In this document: one piece after another, positions 15,029 through 23,068 of the stretch
Layout: each line of letters opens with the position of its first letter
How positions within the stretch are numbered: position 1 is the first letter of the stretch
Source: Nocardioides humilatus
Lineage (GTDB): Bacteria; Actinomycetota; Actinomycetes; Propionibacteriales; Nocardioidaceae
Assembly (NCBI RefSeq): GCF_008373755.1
Contig: NZ_VUJV01000001.1
Coordinates: forward strand, 620,001-684,000
DNA length: 64,000 bases
Reading direction: 5' to 3'
Position numbers and translations under genes: made by a program
The notes under the pieces: model-generated
What the model saw: the letters and a program-made list of their open reading frames with translations, nothing else
What the model was told of the DNA's origin: nothing
The model's database searches: none

Positions 15029-16192
15029 TCAGGGCGCGAGGGTGAACCAGTCGTCGAAGCCGGAGGGGTCATGGCGACCGAGAGCACCGTGCTCGAAGAG
15101 CCCCCAACCCTCGACGCCGTCGGCGCCTGGACCGTGGGCGACCGCGTGGCCGACGTGGTCGATCACGCCGAACATCACGCGACCGTCGACCGCCGGGTCG
15201 TTCATGTCGTAGGTGAGCCGCTCGGTGAAGCCGGCGCCCTTCCACATGCCGTGGGTCCAGTCGGAGTCGCCGCCGTAGCCGCCGCCGACGTGGATCGGCA
15301 CGGGCAGCTTGGAGGACACCTCGAGCACCAGGTCCTTGCCCTCGGGCGTCTGGCAGACGATCGTCGCGCCGGTCGGCACCCGGGTGCCGGAGGCGTAGCG
15401 CATCTCCACCCGCGGCCAGCCGAGCTGCTCGACCCGACCGTCCTTCCAGACCCGCGTGCAGTCGTTGAGCGTGCGGAAGCCGTCGGGCGTCTCCTGGATG
15501 ATGATCACGACGCAGAAGTCGTCGAAGCGCATCGGCACGTAGAGCCACCACATGCCCTCGAAGGCCGGGTCGGCCGGCTTGCCGGCCGGGGCGGCCTCAC
15601 CGACGGGCCGGATGCCCCAGGACCGGTCGCGCGAACCGAGCCAGCGGTCGGGCGTGACCGCGATGTCGGTGCCGTCGACCGAGAGGACTCCCTCCCAGGT
15701 GCCGACCTGGGCGAAGCGCTGGGCGTCGAGGATCGTGTTGGCGCCCTGGCGCATCACGTGCGGCAGCTCTTGCACCACCGGGAAGGACCCCTCCCAGGTG
15801 ATGTCCATGGCGATGCCGTGGGTCTCCTCCATCACCAGGCGCAGCTTGTGCAGCGGCTCGATGATCTCGACCCGGTAGTTGCCGACCTTCTGCTCCATCC
15901 GGTCGCCGCCGCGCGGGTCAGCGGTGTCGCTGAGGTGGACGGCCGTCTGCTCGTCACCGCGGCGGAGCAGGACGAACGCGTCCTTGGTGCCGAGGTTGGG
16001 GTAGAAGCCGAGCCCGGTGATGAGGAACAGGTCGCCGGTGCGGTCGTGGGCGTTGAGGTAGCAGCGGTCGTAGAAGTTCCGGTCGCTGCTGCCGGCCCAC
16101 GCCACCGGGCGGGGCAGCTGGTGGATCGGGTACTCGTCGAGGGGGCCGAGGCCGTAGTACTCGCCGTGCAGCCCGTGGTCGAGGGGGCTCAT
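15029..16192 (-). CDS. Conserved protein, DUF7064/DUF7065-like
   Basis: A 387-residue cytoplasmic protein without signal peptide or membrane segment, rich in Trp and Gly, with two lipocalin-like beta-rich halves (YNLAHDRTG-like start RCYLNAHDRTGDLF, and SRDRSWGIRPVG). It looks like the conserved actinobacterial proteins repeatedly found beside FadE36-like phosphotransferases in steroid and lipid catabolic loci; the Pfam name is from memory. No catalytic residues can be assigned. Its start overlaps the stop of the phosphotransferase (ATGA) and it precedes the aldehyde dehydrogenase by 26 bp. Confidence 0.65.
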   Translation of the reverse strand: MSPLDHGLHGEYYGLGPLDEYPIHQLPRPVAWAGSSDRNFYDRCYLNAHDRTGDLFLITGLGFYPNLGTKDAFVLLRRGDEQTAVHLSDTADPRGGDRMEQKVGNYRVEIIEPLHKLRLVMEETHGIAMDITWEGSFPVVQELPHVMRQGANTILDAQRFAQVGTWEGVLSVDGTDIAVTPDRWLGSRDRSWGIRPVGEAAPAGKPADPAFEGMWWLYVPMRFDDFCVVIIIQETPDGFRTLNDCTRVWKDGRVEQLGWPRVEMRYASGTRVPTGATIVCQTPEGKDLVLEVSSKLPVPIHVGGGYGGDSDWTHGMWKGAGFTERLTYDMNDPAVDGRVMFGVIDHVGHAVAHGPGADGVEGWGLFEHGALGRHDPSGFDDWFTLAP

Positions 16193-17334
16193 GCGCCGAC
16201 CTCCTGGAGAAGACGCTCGAAGAGGGGGCGGTGGTGCATGACGGACTCCGGGTCCTCGGGCCGCGCGATCTCGCCGAAGTGGACCTGCCGCGCGCTCGTG
16301 CGCAAGAAGACGATGCCCCAGATGACGGCGGCGAAGACCTGGTACCAGGTCAGGTCACCGACCTGGACGCCCGAGAGCTCCTCGTAGGTCCGGGCGACGT
16401 CGTCGGCCGTCATGAAGTCGGGCATGCCGGGCAGGCCCATCATGGTGGAGATCTCCTGGAAGACCGCGTGCGCGAAGACCATCCAGGCCAGGTCGAGCTC
16501 GCGGGGGCCGAGGGTCGCCATCTCCCAGTCGAGCACAGCGACGGGTGCGAAGTCGCGATACATCACGTTGCCGATCCGGGCGTCGCCCCAGATGAGCACC
16601 GGCTCCCCTTCAGGAGGCAGGTTGCCCTCGAGCCAGGCAAGGCCGCGATCGATGAGCGGGGACGGCGGGCTGCCCTCCGCAGCATCGATCGCGTAGTCGT
16701 ACCAAGCACGGAGCTTGGCGACGTTGCGGGCGAGCGGGGTCGCGCCCTCGTGGCCGGTGACGGCCGGGTCGAGGAAGGCGAAGCGCTCGGCTGCGCCGGC
16801 GATGCCGTGCAGCTTGGCGAGCACCTCGACGCTGCTGCGCTGGAGCGCCTCCTGCTGCTCGGCGGGCGCGTCGAAGAGCCAGTTGTCGCCGAACGTGTAG
16901 GGCAGCACGTCCGGCGGGACCGCGCCGTCGAGCCGGTCCATCAGGAAGAACGGCGTGCCGAGGACGTCACCGGTCGGCTCGATCAGTCCGACCGGCGGGA
17001 CAGGAACGCCGGCCAGCTCGCCGGCGAGCCGCATGGCGTCGTACTGGTCCTGGAGGCGGTAGGCCGGGAAGACGGGCAGGTCCTCGGCGGCCGGGGCGAC
17101 CCGGGCGACGTACTCCTTGGTGGCACGCGTGCCGTTCTCCGTCGCCGTGATCGCGAGCAGCACGGTCTCGCTCGACATGCCGTTGGTCTGGATGCCCTCG
17201 TGGAGGGTGACCTCGGGGTCGGCGCCAGCGGGCAGCACGCCGGCGAGCCACTCCTCGAGTCGCGCGCGCACCGTGGCGGGGTCGCGGCTGGAGCGCTGCA
17301 GGGTCATGTCGGCGGGCAGCGGTGCCTGCGTCAT
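16189..17334 (-). CDS. Phosphotransferase family protein (FadE36/ACAD10-like APH fold)
   Basis: A 381-residue APH-fold protein. The catalytic loop is WGDARIGN (HGDxxxxN with the His replaced by Trp, usual in this subfamily) and the metal-binding Asp is in VLDWEMATLG. Such proteins, related to the kinase domain of ACAD10/11, are thought to phosphorylate 4-hydroxy-acyl-CoA or related lipid intermediates. The ATG at 17334 is preceded by GGAGGAA. It heads the operon running to the aldehyde dehydrogenase, and a KstR-like palindrome lies about 50 bp upstream. Confidence 0.8.
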   Translation of the reverse strand: MTQAPLPADMTLQRSSRDPATVRARLEEWLAGVLPAGADPEVTLHEGIQTNGMSSETVLLAITATENGTRATKEYVARVAPAAEDLPVFPAYRLQDQYDAMRLAGELAGVPVPPVGLIEPTGDVLGTPFFLMDRLDGAVPPDVLPYTFGDNWLFDAPAEQQEALQRSSVEVLAKLHGIAGAAERFAFLDPAVTGHEGATPLARNVAKLRAWYDYAIDAAEGSPPSPLIDRGLAWLEGNLPPEGEPVLIWGDARIGNVMYRDFAPVAVLDWEMATLGPRELDLAWMVFAHAVFQEISTMMGLPGMPDFMTADDVARTYEELSGVQVGDLTWYQVFAAVIWGIVFLRTSARQVHFGEIARPEDPESVMHHRPLFERLLQEVGA

Positions 17335-17384
17335 GGGGGTTCCTCCGGGGGTTCGTGCGCGACCGAAGCCGCGCGATCTCAAAC

Positions 17385-17398
17385 TAGAACACGTTCTA
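17385..17398. promoter_or_regulatory. KstR-like operator TAGAACACGTTCTA
   Basis: The sequence TAGAACACGTTCTA fits the published KstR consensus TnnAACnnGTTnnA exactly and is extended by one base on each side (CTAG...CTAG). KstR represses sterol-catabolism genes in mycobacteria and rhodococci until a sterol-CoA ligand is present. The site is 50 bp upstream of the phosphotransferase ATG and overlaps a plausible minus-strand -10 region, so it would control the phosphotransferase, DUF7065-like and aldehyde dehydrogenase genes. Confidence 0.65.
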
Positions 17399-17405
17399 GG
17401 GGTCT

Positions 17406-18671
17406 TCAAGAGAGAAAGCGGGTGGAGTACGGCGCAAATCGCGCCGCGAGCTCGTCGGCATCGAGTCCGACCGCCGCGGGCCGGTAGTCGATGCGGCCCA
17501 GGTGTCCCCGGGCATGGGTCGCCAGGTAGTCGGTCGCCCCGGCGCGAGCGGCAGGGGTGAAGTCCTCGCCGGCCAGCGCGAGCACCCGCTCGAGCGCGCC
17601 TTCCTGGTCGGCCATGAAGGTGTCGAACGGAAGGTCGACCGAAGCGTCGGGACCGAACGTGTCGCGGTCGCGCAGCAGCGCATCGAGCATCGTGCCGAGG
17701 CGGTCGGCCCAACGGCGCCCGGTCGCGTTCGGGTCGAGCGGTGCGACGCGGAACATCCGCTCCGTGTAGGCGACCATCGTCGCGAGCGAGGTGACGACGT
17801 GGGCCGGGTCGCGGTGGGTGATCACGACCGTCGCCTCAGGGAAGACCTCGGCGACGACCGGCAGCTGCTCCAGGTGCTGCGGCGACTTCAGCAACCAACG
17901 GCGGCCACCGCGCAGGTGCGTCATCGCCTGGAGCTGGAGCCGGAGGTAGGCGTAGTGCGGCGCCTGGCTGTGCGACCGGTAGTGGTCGACCCAGGCCGGC
18001 ACGTCGGTCAGCGTCTCGAAGAACATCGTCGAGAAGTCGTTGGCGAGGAGCGCGATCTCCTCGTGGACGTGCTCGGGCCCGTCCATCTCGTGCATGAGGA
18101 TCAGGTGCGGCACGGCGGCGTGCATCGCGTCCAGCGCCGCCGTCGTACGACCGATCCGCGGATCCGGCTCGGCGCCGCGCTCCCCCGGCAGCGGAAACGG
18201 CTCGAGGCTCTCCCAGTAGGGCAGGGTGCGGAACAGCCCGGTCGCGGCGAGCAGCTGCTGGAGGTGGGTGGTGCCGGTGCGCGGCAGGCCGGCGATCACG
18301 ACCGGCGGCTCGAGCTCGACCTCGAGCACCTCGGGCTCACGCCGGATGAGGTCGGCGAGCAGCAGCCGGTTCTTCAGCATCTGCACGAACTGCGCGTAGA
18401 GGTTGACCTGGCCGGGCTTCGAGAGCCCGGGCACGGAGCGGTAGCACTCGAGCAGCAGATCCATCCGCGCCCGGTAGTCCTGGGGCCCGAAGTCGTCGAG
18501 GCCGAGCTCGGCGGACGCCTGGGCGTGGAGCGTGGCGCTGTCGAGCGGGCACAGGTCGGCGACCTGCTCCATCATCCCGAGCAGCTCGGCGGCGGCCGGC
18601 CCGAACTGCGGCTCGGCGAGGTCGTCGAGAACCACCGTCACCCCGACGTCAACACTGTCCTTCTCCTGCAT
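17406..18671 (-). CDS. Sulfotransferase family protein
   Basis: A 421-residue cytoplasmic sulfotransferase. The 5'-phosphosulfate loop is AGLPRTGTTHLQQLL (about residues 125-139) and the 3'-phosphate motif is VVITHRDPAHVVTSL (about 265-280); RRWLLKSPQHLEQLP is the conserved stretch between. It would transfer sulfate from PAPS to a hydroxylated lipid, sterol or similar small molecule. It belongs to the Sulfotransfer_3 type frequent in mycobacteria and Nocardioides lipid loci. It is divergent from the TetR gene over only 46 bp and is therefore its likely target. Confidence 0.82.
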   Translation of the reverse strand: MQEKDSVDVGVTVVLDDLAEPQFGPAAAELLGMMEQVADLCPLDSATLHAQASAELGLDDFGPQDYRARMDLLLECYRSVPGLSKPGQVNLYAQFVQMLKNRLLLADLIRREPEVLEVELEPPVVIAGLPRTGTTHLQQLLAATGLFRTLPYWESLEPFPLPGERGAEPDPRIGRTTAALDAMHAAVPHLILMHEMDGPEHVHEEIALLANDFSTMFFETLTDVPAWVDHYRSHSQAPHYAYLRLQLQAMTHLRGGRRWLLKSPQHLEQLPVVAEVFPEATVVITHRDPAHVVTSLATMVAYTERMFRVAPLDPNATGRRWADRLGTMLDALLRDRDTFGPDASVDLPFDTFMADQEGALERVLALAGEDFTPAARAGATDYLATHARGHLGRIDYRPAAVGLDADELAARFAPYSTRFLS

Positions 18672-18680
18672 GGCCGATTA

Positions 18681-18703
18681 CGATACTCTTGGTTCCGTAT
18701 TCG
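18681..18703. promoter_or_regulatory. Candidate TetR operator between sulfotransferase and TetR
   Basis: Imperfect inverted repeat CGATAC-N10-GTATTCG in the 46-bp divergent intergenic region. It sits where both promoters must lie and would let the adjacent TetR repress itself and the sulfotransferase. The arms are short, so confidence is limited. Confidence 0.35.
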
Positions 18704-18717
18704 CGGAAGGGGCAAAA

Positions 18718-19320
18718 ATGGCACCACCGAACTCTGATGTCGGGGACGTCCAGCGCGGCGCCGGCCGTCCGCGCGACCCGCGCATCGAGCAGGCGGCCCT
18801 CGCCGCCGCGCGCGAGCTGCTGGTCGAGGTCGGCTACGCCCGCCTCACGGTCGCGGCCGTCGCCGGACGAGCAGGTACGACGAAAGCGGCCCTCTACCGC
18901 CGCTGGCCCTCGCTGCCCCACCTCGTCTACGAGGCCGCCTTCCCCGACGACCTCCTCAAGGACTGGCACCTCGGCGCCGACCTGCGCGCCGACCTCCTGG
19001 GCATCGTGGTGGGCACCCGCGACGCCTTCACGACGCCCGTCGCCGCGGCGGCCCTGCCCGGACTGCTGGCCGAGTTCTCCACCCACCCGGTCCTGCACAA
19101 CGCGCTGCTCTCCCGGTTCGCCAGCGTCTTCGAGGCGATCGACGACCGGCTGCGCGACGCCGCGACCGCCGGCGAGGTCAAGGCCGAGGCGCGCTCGGAG
19201 GACCTACTCCGCCTGATGATCGGCGCCGCGCTGATCGGCGTCCTGCTCGGCCCCGAGACCCTCGACGACGCGTGGGCCGCCCGCATCACCGACATCCTCC
19301 TGGAAGGGATCCGCCCGTGA
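18718..19320 (+). CDS. TetR-family transcriptional regulator
   Basis: A 200-residue repressor. The N-terminal helix-turn-helix (ARLTVAAVAGRAGTTKAALY, then RRWPSLPHLVYEA) occupies residues ~25-70; the C-terminal half resembles the TetR_C_11-type ligand domain. ATG 18718 is preceded by GAAGGGG at 5 bases, better than upstream in-frame ATGs that run into the sulfotransferase promoter. It overlaps the DUF1214 gene (GTGA), so the pair is co-transcribed. Likely ligand: a lipid or acyl compound handled by the neighbouring enzymes (inference). Confidence 0.85.
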   Translation: MAPPNSDVGDVQRGAGRPRDPRIEQAALAAARELLVEVGYARLTVAAVAGRAGTTKAALYRRWPSLPHLVYEAAFPDDLLKDWHLGADLRADLLGIVVGTRDAFTTPVAAAALPGLLAEFSTHPVLHNALLSRFASVFEAIDDRLRDAATAGEVKAEARSEDLLRLMIGAALIGVLLGPETLDDAWAARITDILLEGIRP

Positions 19321-20417
19321 CCGAGGCAACTGAAGCATTCCGCGAGCTCCTCGACACCCTGCGCGACCTCGACCGGGGCTTCCTCGAGGGCGATCGCGCC
19401 GTGACCGACGACCGGACCCTCGCCGACGGCTACCGCCAGATCCTCACCACCCTGGGCGTCGCTCTCGACACCTACCTCTTCGCCGAGCCGAGCCGGCCGC
19501 GGTTCGTCGACACCAACACGCCTTTCCGCCGCGACCGGCGCTGGGGCGGCGACAACACCGACTGCTACTACGCGCTCTGCCCGATCGACCCGACCCGGCG
19601 CTACCGGATCACCGGCAACCGCGGCGACAGCGTCTACTTCTCCGTCACCGCCTACAACGAGCCGTCCCCGGGCGCCTGGTCGGACAAGGTCGTCGCGATC
19701 GTGCGCGACACCGACGTCACCTACGACGCGGACGGCGGGTTCACCTTCGACCTCGGCCCGCTCCCCGAGGCTGCGGTGCTCCTCACCCGCGACTACCAGT
19801 CCGACCCCCTGACGGGTCGTCGGATCGAGTGGCAGATCGAGGCGCTCGAGGAGCCCGACCCGATCGCCCACGGCACCGCCGAGACGGCGGCCGGGCTGCG
19901 CGCCAGCGCCGCGTGGCTGCGCACGATGTTCGCGATCATCCCGCTCACGGTGGGCGTCCGCTCCGACGACGCCCACACGATCGGCCACGAGATCACCCAG
20001 CGCGCCAACGACTTCGGCGATCCCTATCAGGTGGCCGACGCCAACTTCGGGTGGTCGGCGCGCGACGCTGCCTACTCCTTCGGCAGCTTCGTGCTCGAGG
20101 ACGACGAGGCCCTCGTGATCACCTACCGACCGCCGGCCTGTCGGTTCTGGAACTTCGTGGTCTGGAACCAGTTCATGGCCACCCACAACGCCGACGACGC
20201 CCGCTGCTCGGTCAACGGCACCCAGGCCGTGCCCAACGCCGACGGCACCGTGACGATCGTCGTGGCCCGGCGCCAGCTCGACCACCCCAACGCGGTCACC
20301 ACCGTCGACTACCCCCGCGGCAACCTGGCCTTCCGCTGGTTCCTCCCCGACCAGGTGCCGGCCAAGCCGGACGTGCAGCTCGTCAAGATCGCCGACGCGC
20401 CGGCCGAGGTGTCCTGA
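19317..20417 (+). CDS. DUF1214-domain protein
   Basis: A 366-residue protein with a DUF1214 C-terminal domain (SYGSFVLE-like SFGSFVLEDDEALVITYRPP, then FWNFVVWNQFMA and YPRGNLAFRWFLPD). Function unknown; members are often encoded beside TetR regulators and lipid-metabolism genes, as here. The GTG overlaps the TetR stop codon, so translation is coupled. No signal peptide or membrane segment is evident. It converges with the MFS exporter gene across 12 bp. Confidence 0.78.
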   Translation: MTEATEAFRELLDTLRDLDRGFLEGDRAVTDDRTLADGYRQILTTLGVALDTYLFAEPSRPRFVDTNTPFRRDRRWGGDNTDCYYALCPIDPTRRYRITGNRGDSVYFSVTAYNEPSPGAWSDKVVAIVRDTDVTYDADGGFTFDLGPLPEAAVLLTRDYQSDPLTGRRIEWQIEALEEPDPIAHGTAETAAGLRASAAWLRTMFAIIPLTVGVRSDDAHTIGHEITQRANDFGDPYQVADANFGWSARDAAYSFGSFVLEDDEALVITYRPPACRFWNFVVWNQFMATHNADDARCSVNGTQAVPNADGTVTIVVARRQLDHPNAVTTVDYPRGNLAFRWFLPDQVPAKPDVQLVKIADAPAEVS

Positions 20418-20429
20418 GCCGACCGAGGG

Positions 20430-21938
20430 TCAGTGGGCGTGGTCGGCGGGGTGCAGCTGGGGTCCGGCCACGCCGCAGTGGCGGCACTCCTCGATGTGGA
20501 GACGGGCGCCGTCGACAGCGTCCGTCGGCTCGGCGGGGGCGGGCCGTCGTACGAAGGCGAAGGCGAGGGCCGCACCCGCGAGCAGCAGCGCAGCGCTGAT
20601 CACCATCGAGGTCGCGAAGCCGTCGTCGAAGGCGGCTGGCCGGGTGTAGTCGTCCCCGCCGATCCCAGCGGCGACCGGGATGACCGCGACCGCGATCAGG
20701 CCGGCGGTGCGGGCGACCGCGTTGTTGATGCCTGAGGCGATCCCGGCGTGGTGGTCGTCAGCCGAGTCGAGCACCGTAGCCGTGAGCGGGGCGACCAGGA
20801 GCGAGAGCCCGGCGCCGAAGAGGACGACGGGCGGGAGCACGTCGACGACGTACGACGCCTCCTCACCGACCTGCCCCATCCAGAGCACCCCGGCCGCCGC
20901 CAGCAACGGACCGAGGGTCATCGGGAGCCGCGGGCCGATGCGCTGCGCGAGCGCGCCCGCGCGCGACGAGAAGAGCAGCATCAGCACGGTCACCGGCAGC
21001 ATCGCCGACCCCGCCACCAGCGGTGACCATCCGGCGACCACCTGCAGCTGCAGCACGAGGAGCACGAAGATCACGCCGAGCGCGGCGTAGACCAGGAAGG
21101 TCACCGCGTTGGCTGCGCTGAACTGCGCGTTGCGGAAGAGCCCCAAGGGCACGAGCGGGTGGGACGACCGCGCCTCCACGACGACGAAGCCGATCAGGCA
21201 CGCGGCACCCGCGGCCGCTGCCCAGGGCACCGAACCGTGGAAGCCGATGTCGCCGGCCTTGGTGAGCGCGAAGGTGAGCGCCGCGAGGCCGCTCGCCGCG
21301 AGCGCCGTGCCGACCAGGTCGATGCGGTCGGCCGCGGACGTGTCCCGGCTCTCCGGCACGTGCCGGAGGGCGACCAGCACGATCGCGATCGCGACCGGGA
21401 CGTTGACGAGGAAGACGAGCCGCCAGTGCCACTCGACCAGCCAGCCGCCCACCAGCGGACCGATCGCGGCGGCGATCCCACCGAGCCCGGACCAGGCGCC
21501 GACCGCCGCGCCGCGATCGTCGGGATGGAAGGAGGCGGCGATGATCGCGAGGCTCCCGGGGGTGAGCAGGGCCCCGCCGACGCCTTGGAGGGCGCGGGCC
21601 GCGATGAGGGCGCCGGCCGAGGGCGCGATGCCGCACAGCAACGACGCGACGGCGAACCACACGACGCCGACGAGGAAGATGCGGCGCCGACCGAAGCGGT
21701 CGCCCAGCGAGCCACCGAGCAGGATCAGCGCAGCGAGCGTCAGCGTGTAGGCGTTGATCGTCCACTGCAGTGCGGAGAAGCCCGCGTCGAGGTCGTCCCC
21801 GATGCGTCCCAGCGCGACGTTGACGACCGTCGCATCGAGCATCGCCAGGCCGGAGCCCAGCACCGTTGTGAGCAGCACCCACCGGCCTCGCGGGCTGCCC
21901 ATCCGGAGCAGCCCGTCGTCGGCGGGCGCGGAACTCAT
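20430..21938 (-). CDS. MFS transporter, DHA2 (EmrB/QacA) family
   Basis: A 502-residue integral membrane protein with about 14 hydrophobic segments. The family signature LDATVVNVALGRIGDDL lies in TM1 and GGSLGDRFGRRRIFL is motif A between TM2 and TM3. This is a proton-driven drug/metabolite exporter of the DHA2 type; substrate unknown. The hydrophilic tail ends in a His/Cys-rich stretch (EECRHCGVAGPQLHPADHAH) that could bind metal. It lies 7 bp after guaB3 and may be co-transcribed with it. Confidence 0.85.
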   Translation of the reverse strand: MSSAPADDGLLRMGSPRGRWVLLTTVLGSGLAMLDATVVNVALGRIGDDLDAGFSALQWTINAYTLTLAALILLGGSLGDRFGRRRIFLVGVVWFAVASLLCGIAPSAGALIAARALQGVGGALLTPGSLAIIAASFHPDDRGAAVGAWSGLGGIAAAIGPLVGGWLVEWHWRLVFLVNVPVAIAIVLVALRHVPESRDTSAADRIDLVGTALAASGLAALTFALTKAGDIGFHGSVPWAAAAGAACLIGFVVVEARSSHPLVPLGLFRNAQFSAANAVTFLVYAALGVIFVLLVLQLQVVAGWSPLVAGSAMLPVTVLMLLFSSRAGALAQRIGPRLPMTLGPLLAAAGVLWMGQVGEEASYVVDVLPPVVLFGAGLSLLVAPLTATVLDSADDHHAGIASGINNAVARTAGLIAVAVIPVAAGIGGDDYTRPAAFDDGFATSMVISAALLLAGAALAFAFVRRPAPAEPTDAVDGARLHIEECRHCGVAGPQLHPADHAH

Positions 21939-21945
21939 GCGAGCG

Positions 21946-23052
21946 TCACTCGGCGACGATCTCGATCCGCTGGAACTCCTTGAGCTCCGTGTAGCCGGTC
22001 GTGGCCATGGCCCGCTTGAGGGCCCCGACCATGTTCATGGTGCCGTCGGCGACCCGGCTGGGCCCGAAGAGGATCTCCTCGATCGTGCCGATCTGCTCGA
22101 ACTGCACCCGTTGACCGCGCGGCAGCTCGTGGTGGTGCGCCTCGGCGCCCCAGTGGAACCCGTGGCCCGGCGCGTCGGTGGCGCGCGCGAAGGGCGAGCC
22201 GACCATCACGGCGTCGGCGCCGCAGGCAACGGCCTTGGCGATGTCGCCCGAGCGCCCGATGGAGCCGTCGGCGATGACGTGGACGTAACGGCCACCCGAC
22301 TCGTCGAGGTAGTCGCGGCGCGCGGCGGCGACGTCGGCCACCGCGGAGGCCATCGGTACGGCAACGCCCAGGACGGTGCGCGTCGTGTGGGCGGCTCCGC
22401 CGCCGAAGCCGACGAGGACACCGGCGGCGCCGGTGCGCATCAGGTGCAGCGCGGCCTGGTGGGTCGCGCAGCCGCCGACGATGACCGGCACGTCGAGCTC
22501 GTAGATGAACTCCTTGAGGTTGAGCGGCTCCGCCTGGCTCGAGACGTGCTCGGCGGAGACCGTCGTGCCGCGGATGACGAAGAGGTCGACGCCGGCGTCG
22601 GTGACGACCTTCGCGAACTCCTTGGTGCGCTGCGGCGACAGCGAGCCGGCGACGGTGACACCGGCAGCGCGCACCTCGCGCAGCCGCTCGGTGATCAGTT
22701 CGGGCTTGATCGGCTCGGCGTAGATCTCCTGGAGCCGACGCGTGGCGGCGTCGCCCTGCAGGCCGGCGACCTCCTCCAGCAACGGCTCGGGGTCGGCGTA
22801 GCGGGTCCAGATGCCCTCGAGGTTGAGGACGCCCAGGCCGCCGTACTGACCGAACGCGATCGCGGTCGCCGGCGACATCACCGAGTCCATCGGCGCGGCG
22901 AGGATCGGCAGCGAGAAGCGGTAGGCGTCGATCTGCCAGTCGACGCTGACCTCCTCGGGGTCGCGCGTGCGCCGGGACGGCACGATCGCGATGTCGTCGA
23001 AGGAGTACGCGCGGCGGGCCCGCTTGGCCCGCCCGATCTCGATGTCGGTCAC
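21946..23052 (-). CDS. guaB3: GuaB3 family IMP dehydrogenase-related protein
   Basis: A 368-residue TIM-barrel protein of the IMP dehydrogenase/GMP reductase family without CBS domains, matching actinobacterial GuaB3. Seen are SFDDIAIVPSRRTRDPEEV, LPILAAPMDSVMSPATA and VIADGSIGRSGDIAKA. In the catalytic loop the sequence is GFGGGAAHTTRTV, with His where canonical IMPDH has the catalytic Cys (GSICTTR in the guaB product of this window). Classical IMPDH activity is therefore unlikely; the exact role of actinobacterial GuaB3 remains open. The GTG start is at 23052. It lies 16 bp after the RTX-type gene. Confidence 0.88.
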   Translation of the reverse strand: MTDIEIGRAKRARRAYSFDDIAIVPSRRTRDPEEVSVDWQIDAYRFSLPILAAPMDSVMSPATAIAFGQYGGLGVLNLEGIWTRYADPEPLLEEVAGLQGDAATRRLQEIYAEPIKPELITERLREVRAAGVTVAGSLSPQRTKEFAKVVTDAGVDLFVIRGTTVSAEHVSSQAEPLNLKEFIYELDVPVIVGGCATHQAALHLMRTGAAGVLVGFGGGAAHTTRTVLGVAVPMASAVADVAAARRDYLDESGGRYVHVIADGSIGRSGDIAKAVACGADAVMVGSPFARATDAPGHGFHWGAEAHHHELPRGQRVQFEQIGTIEEILFGPSRVADGTMNMVGALKRAMATTGYTELKEFQRIEIVAE

Positions 23053-23068
23053 CGGCCGATTCTAGGGG

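Noticed and set aside
18872-18882. CAGGTACGACG inside the TetR gene, identical to part of the family A arm
   Set aside because: It is a single arm without a partner and encodes the conserved AGTTKAALYRRW region of TetR proteins; codon usage explains it.
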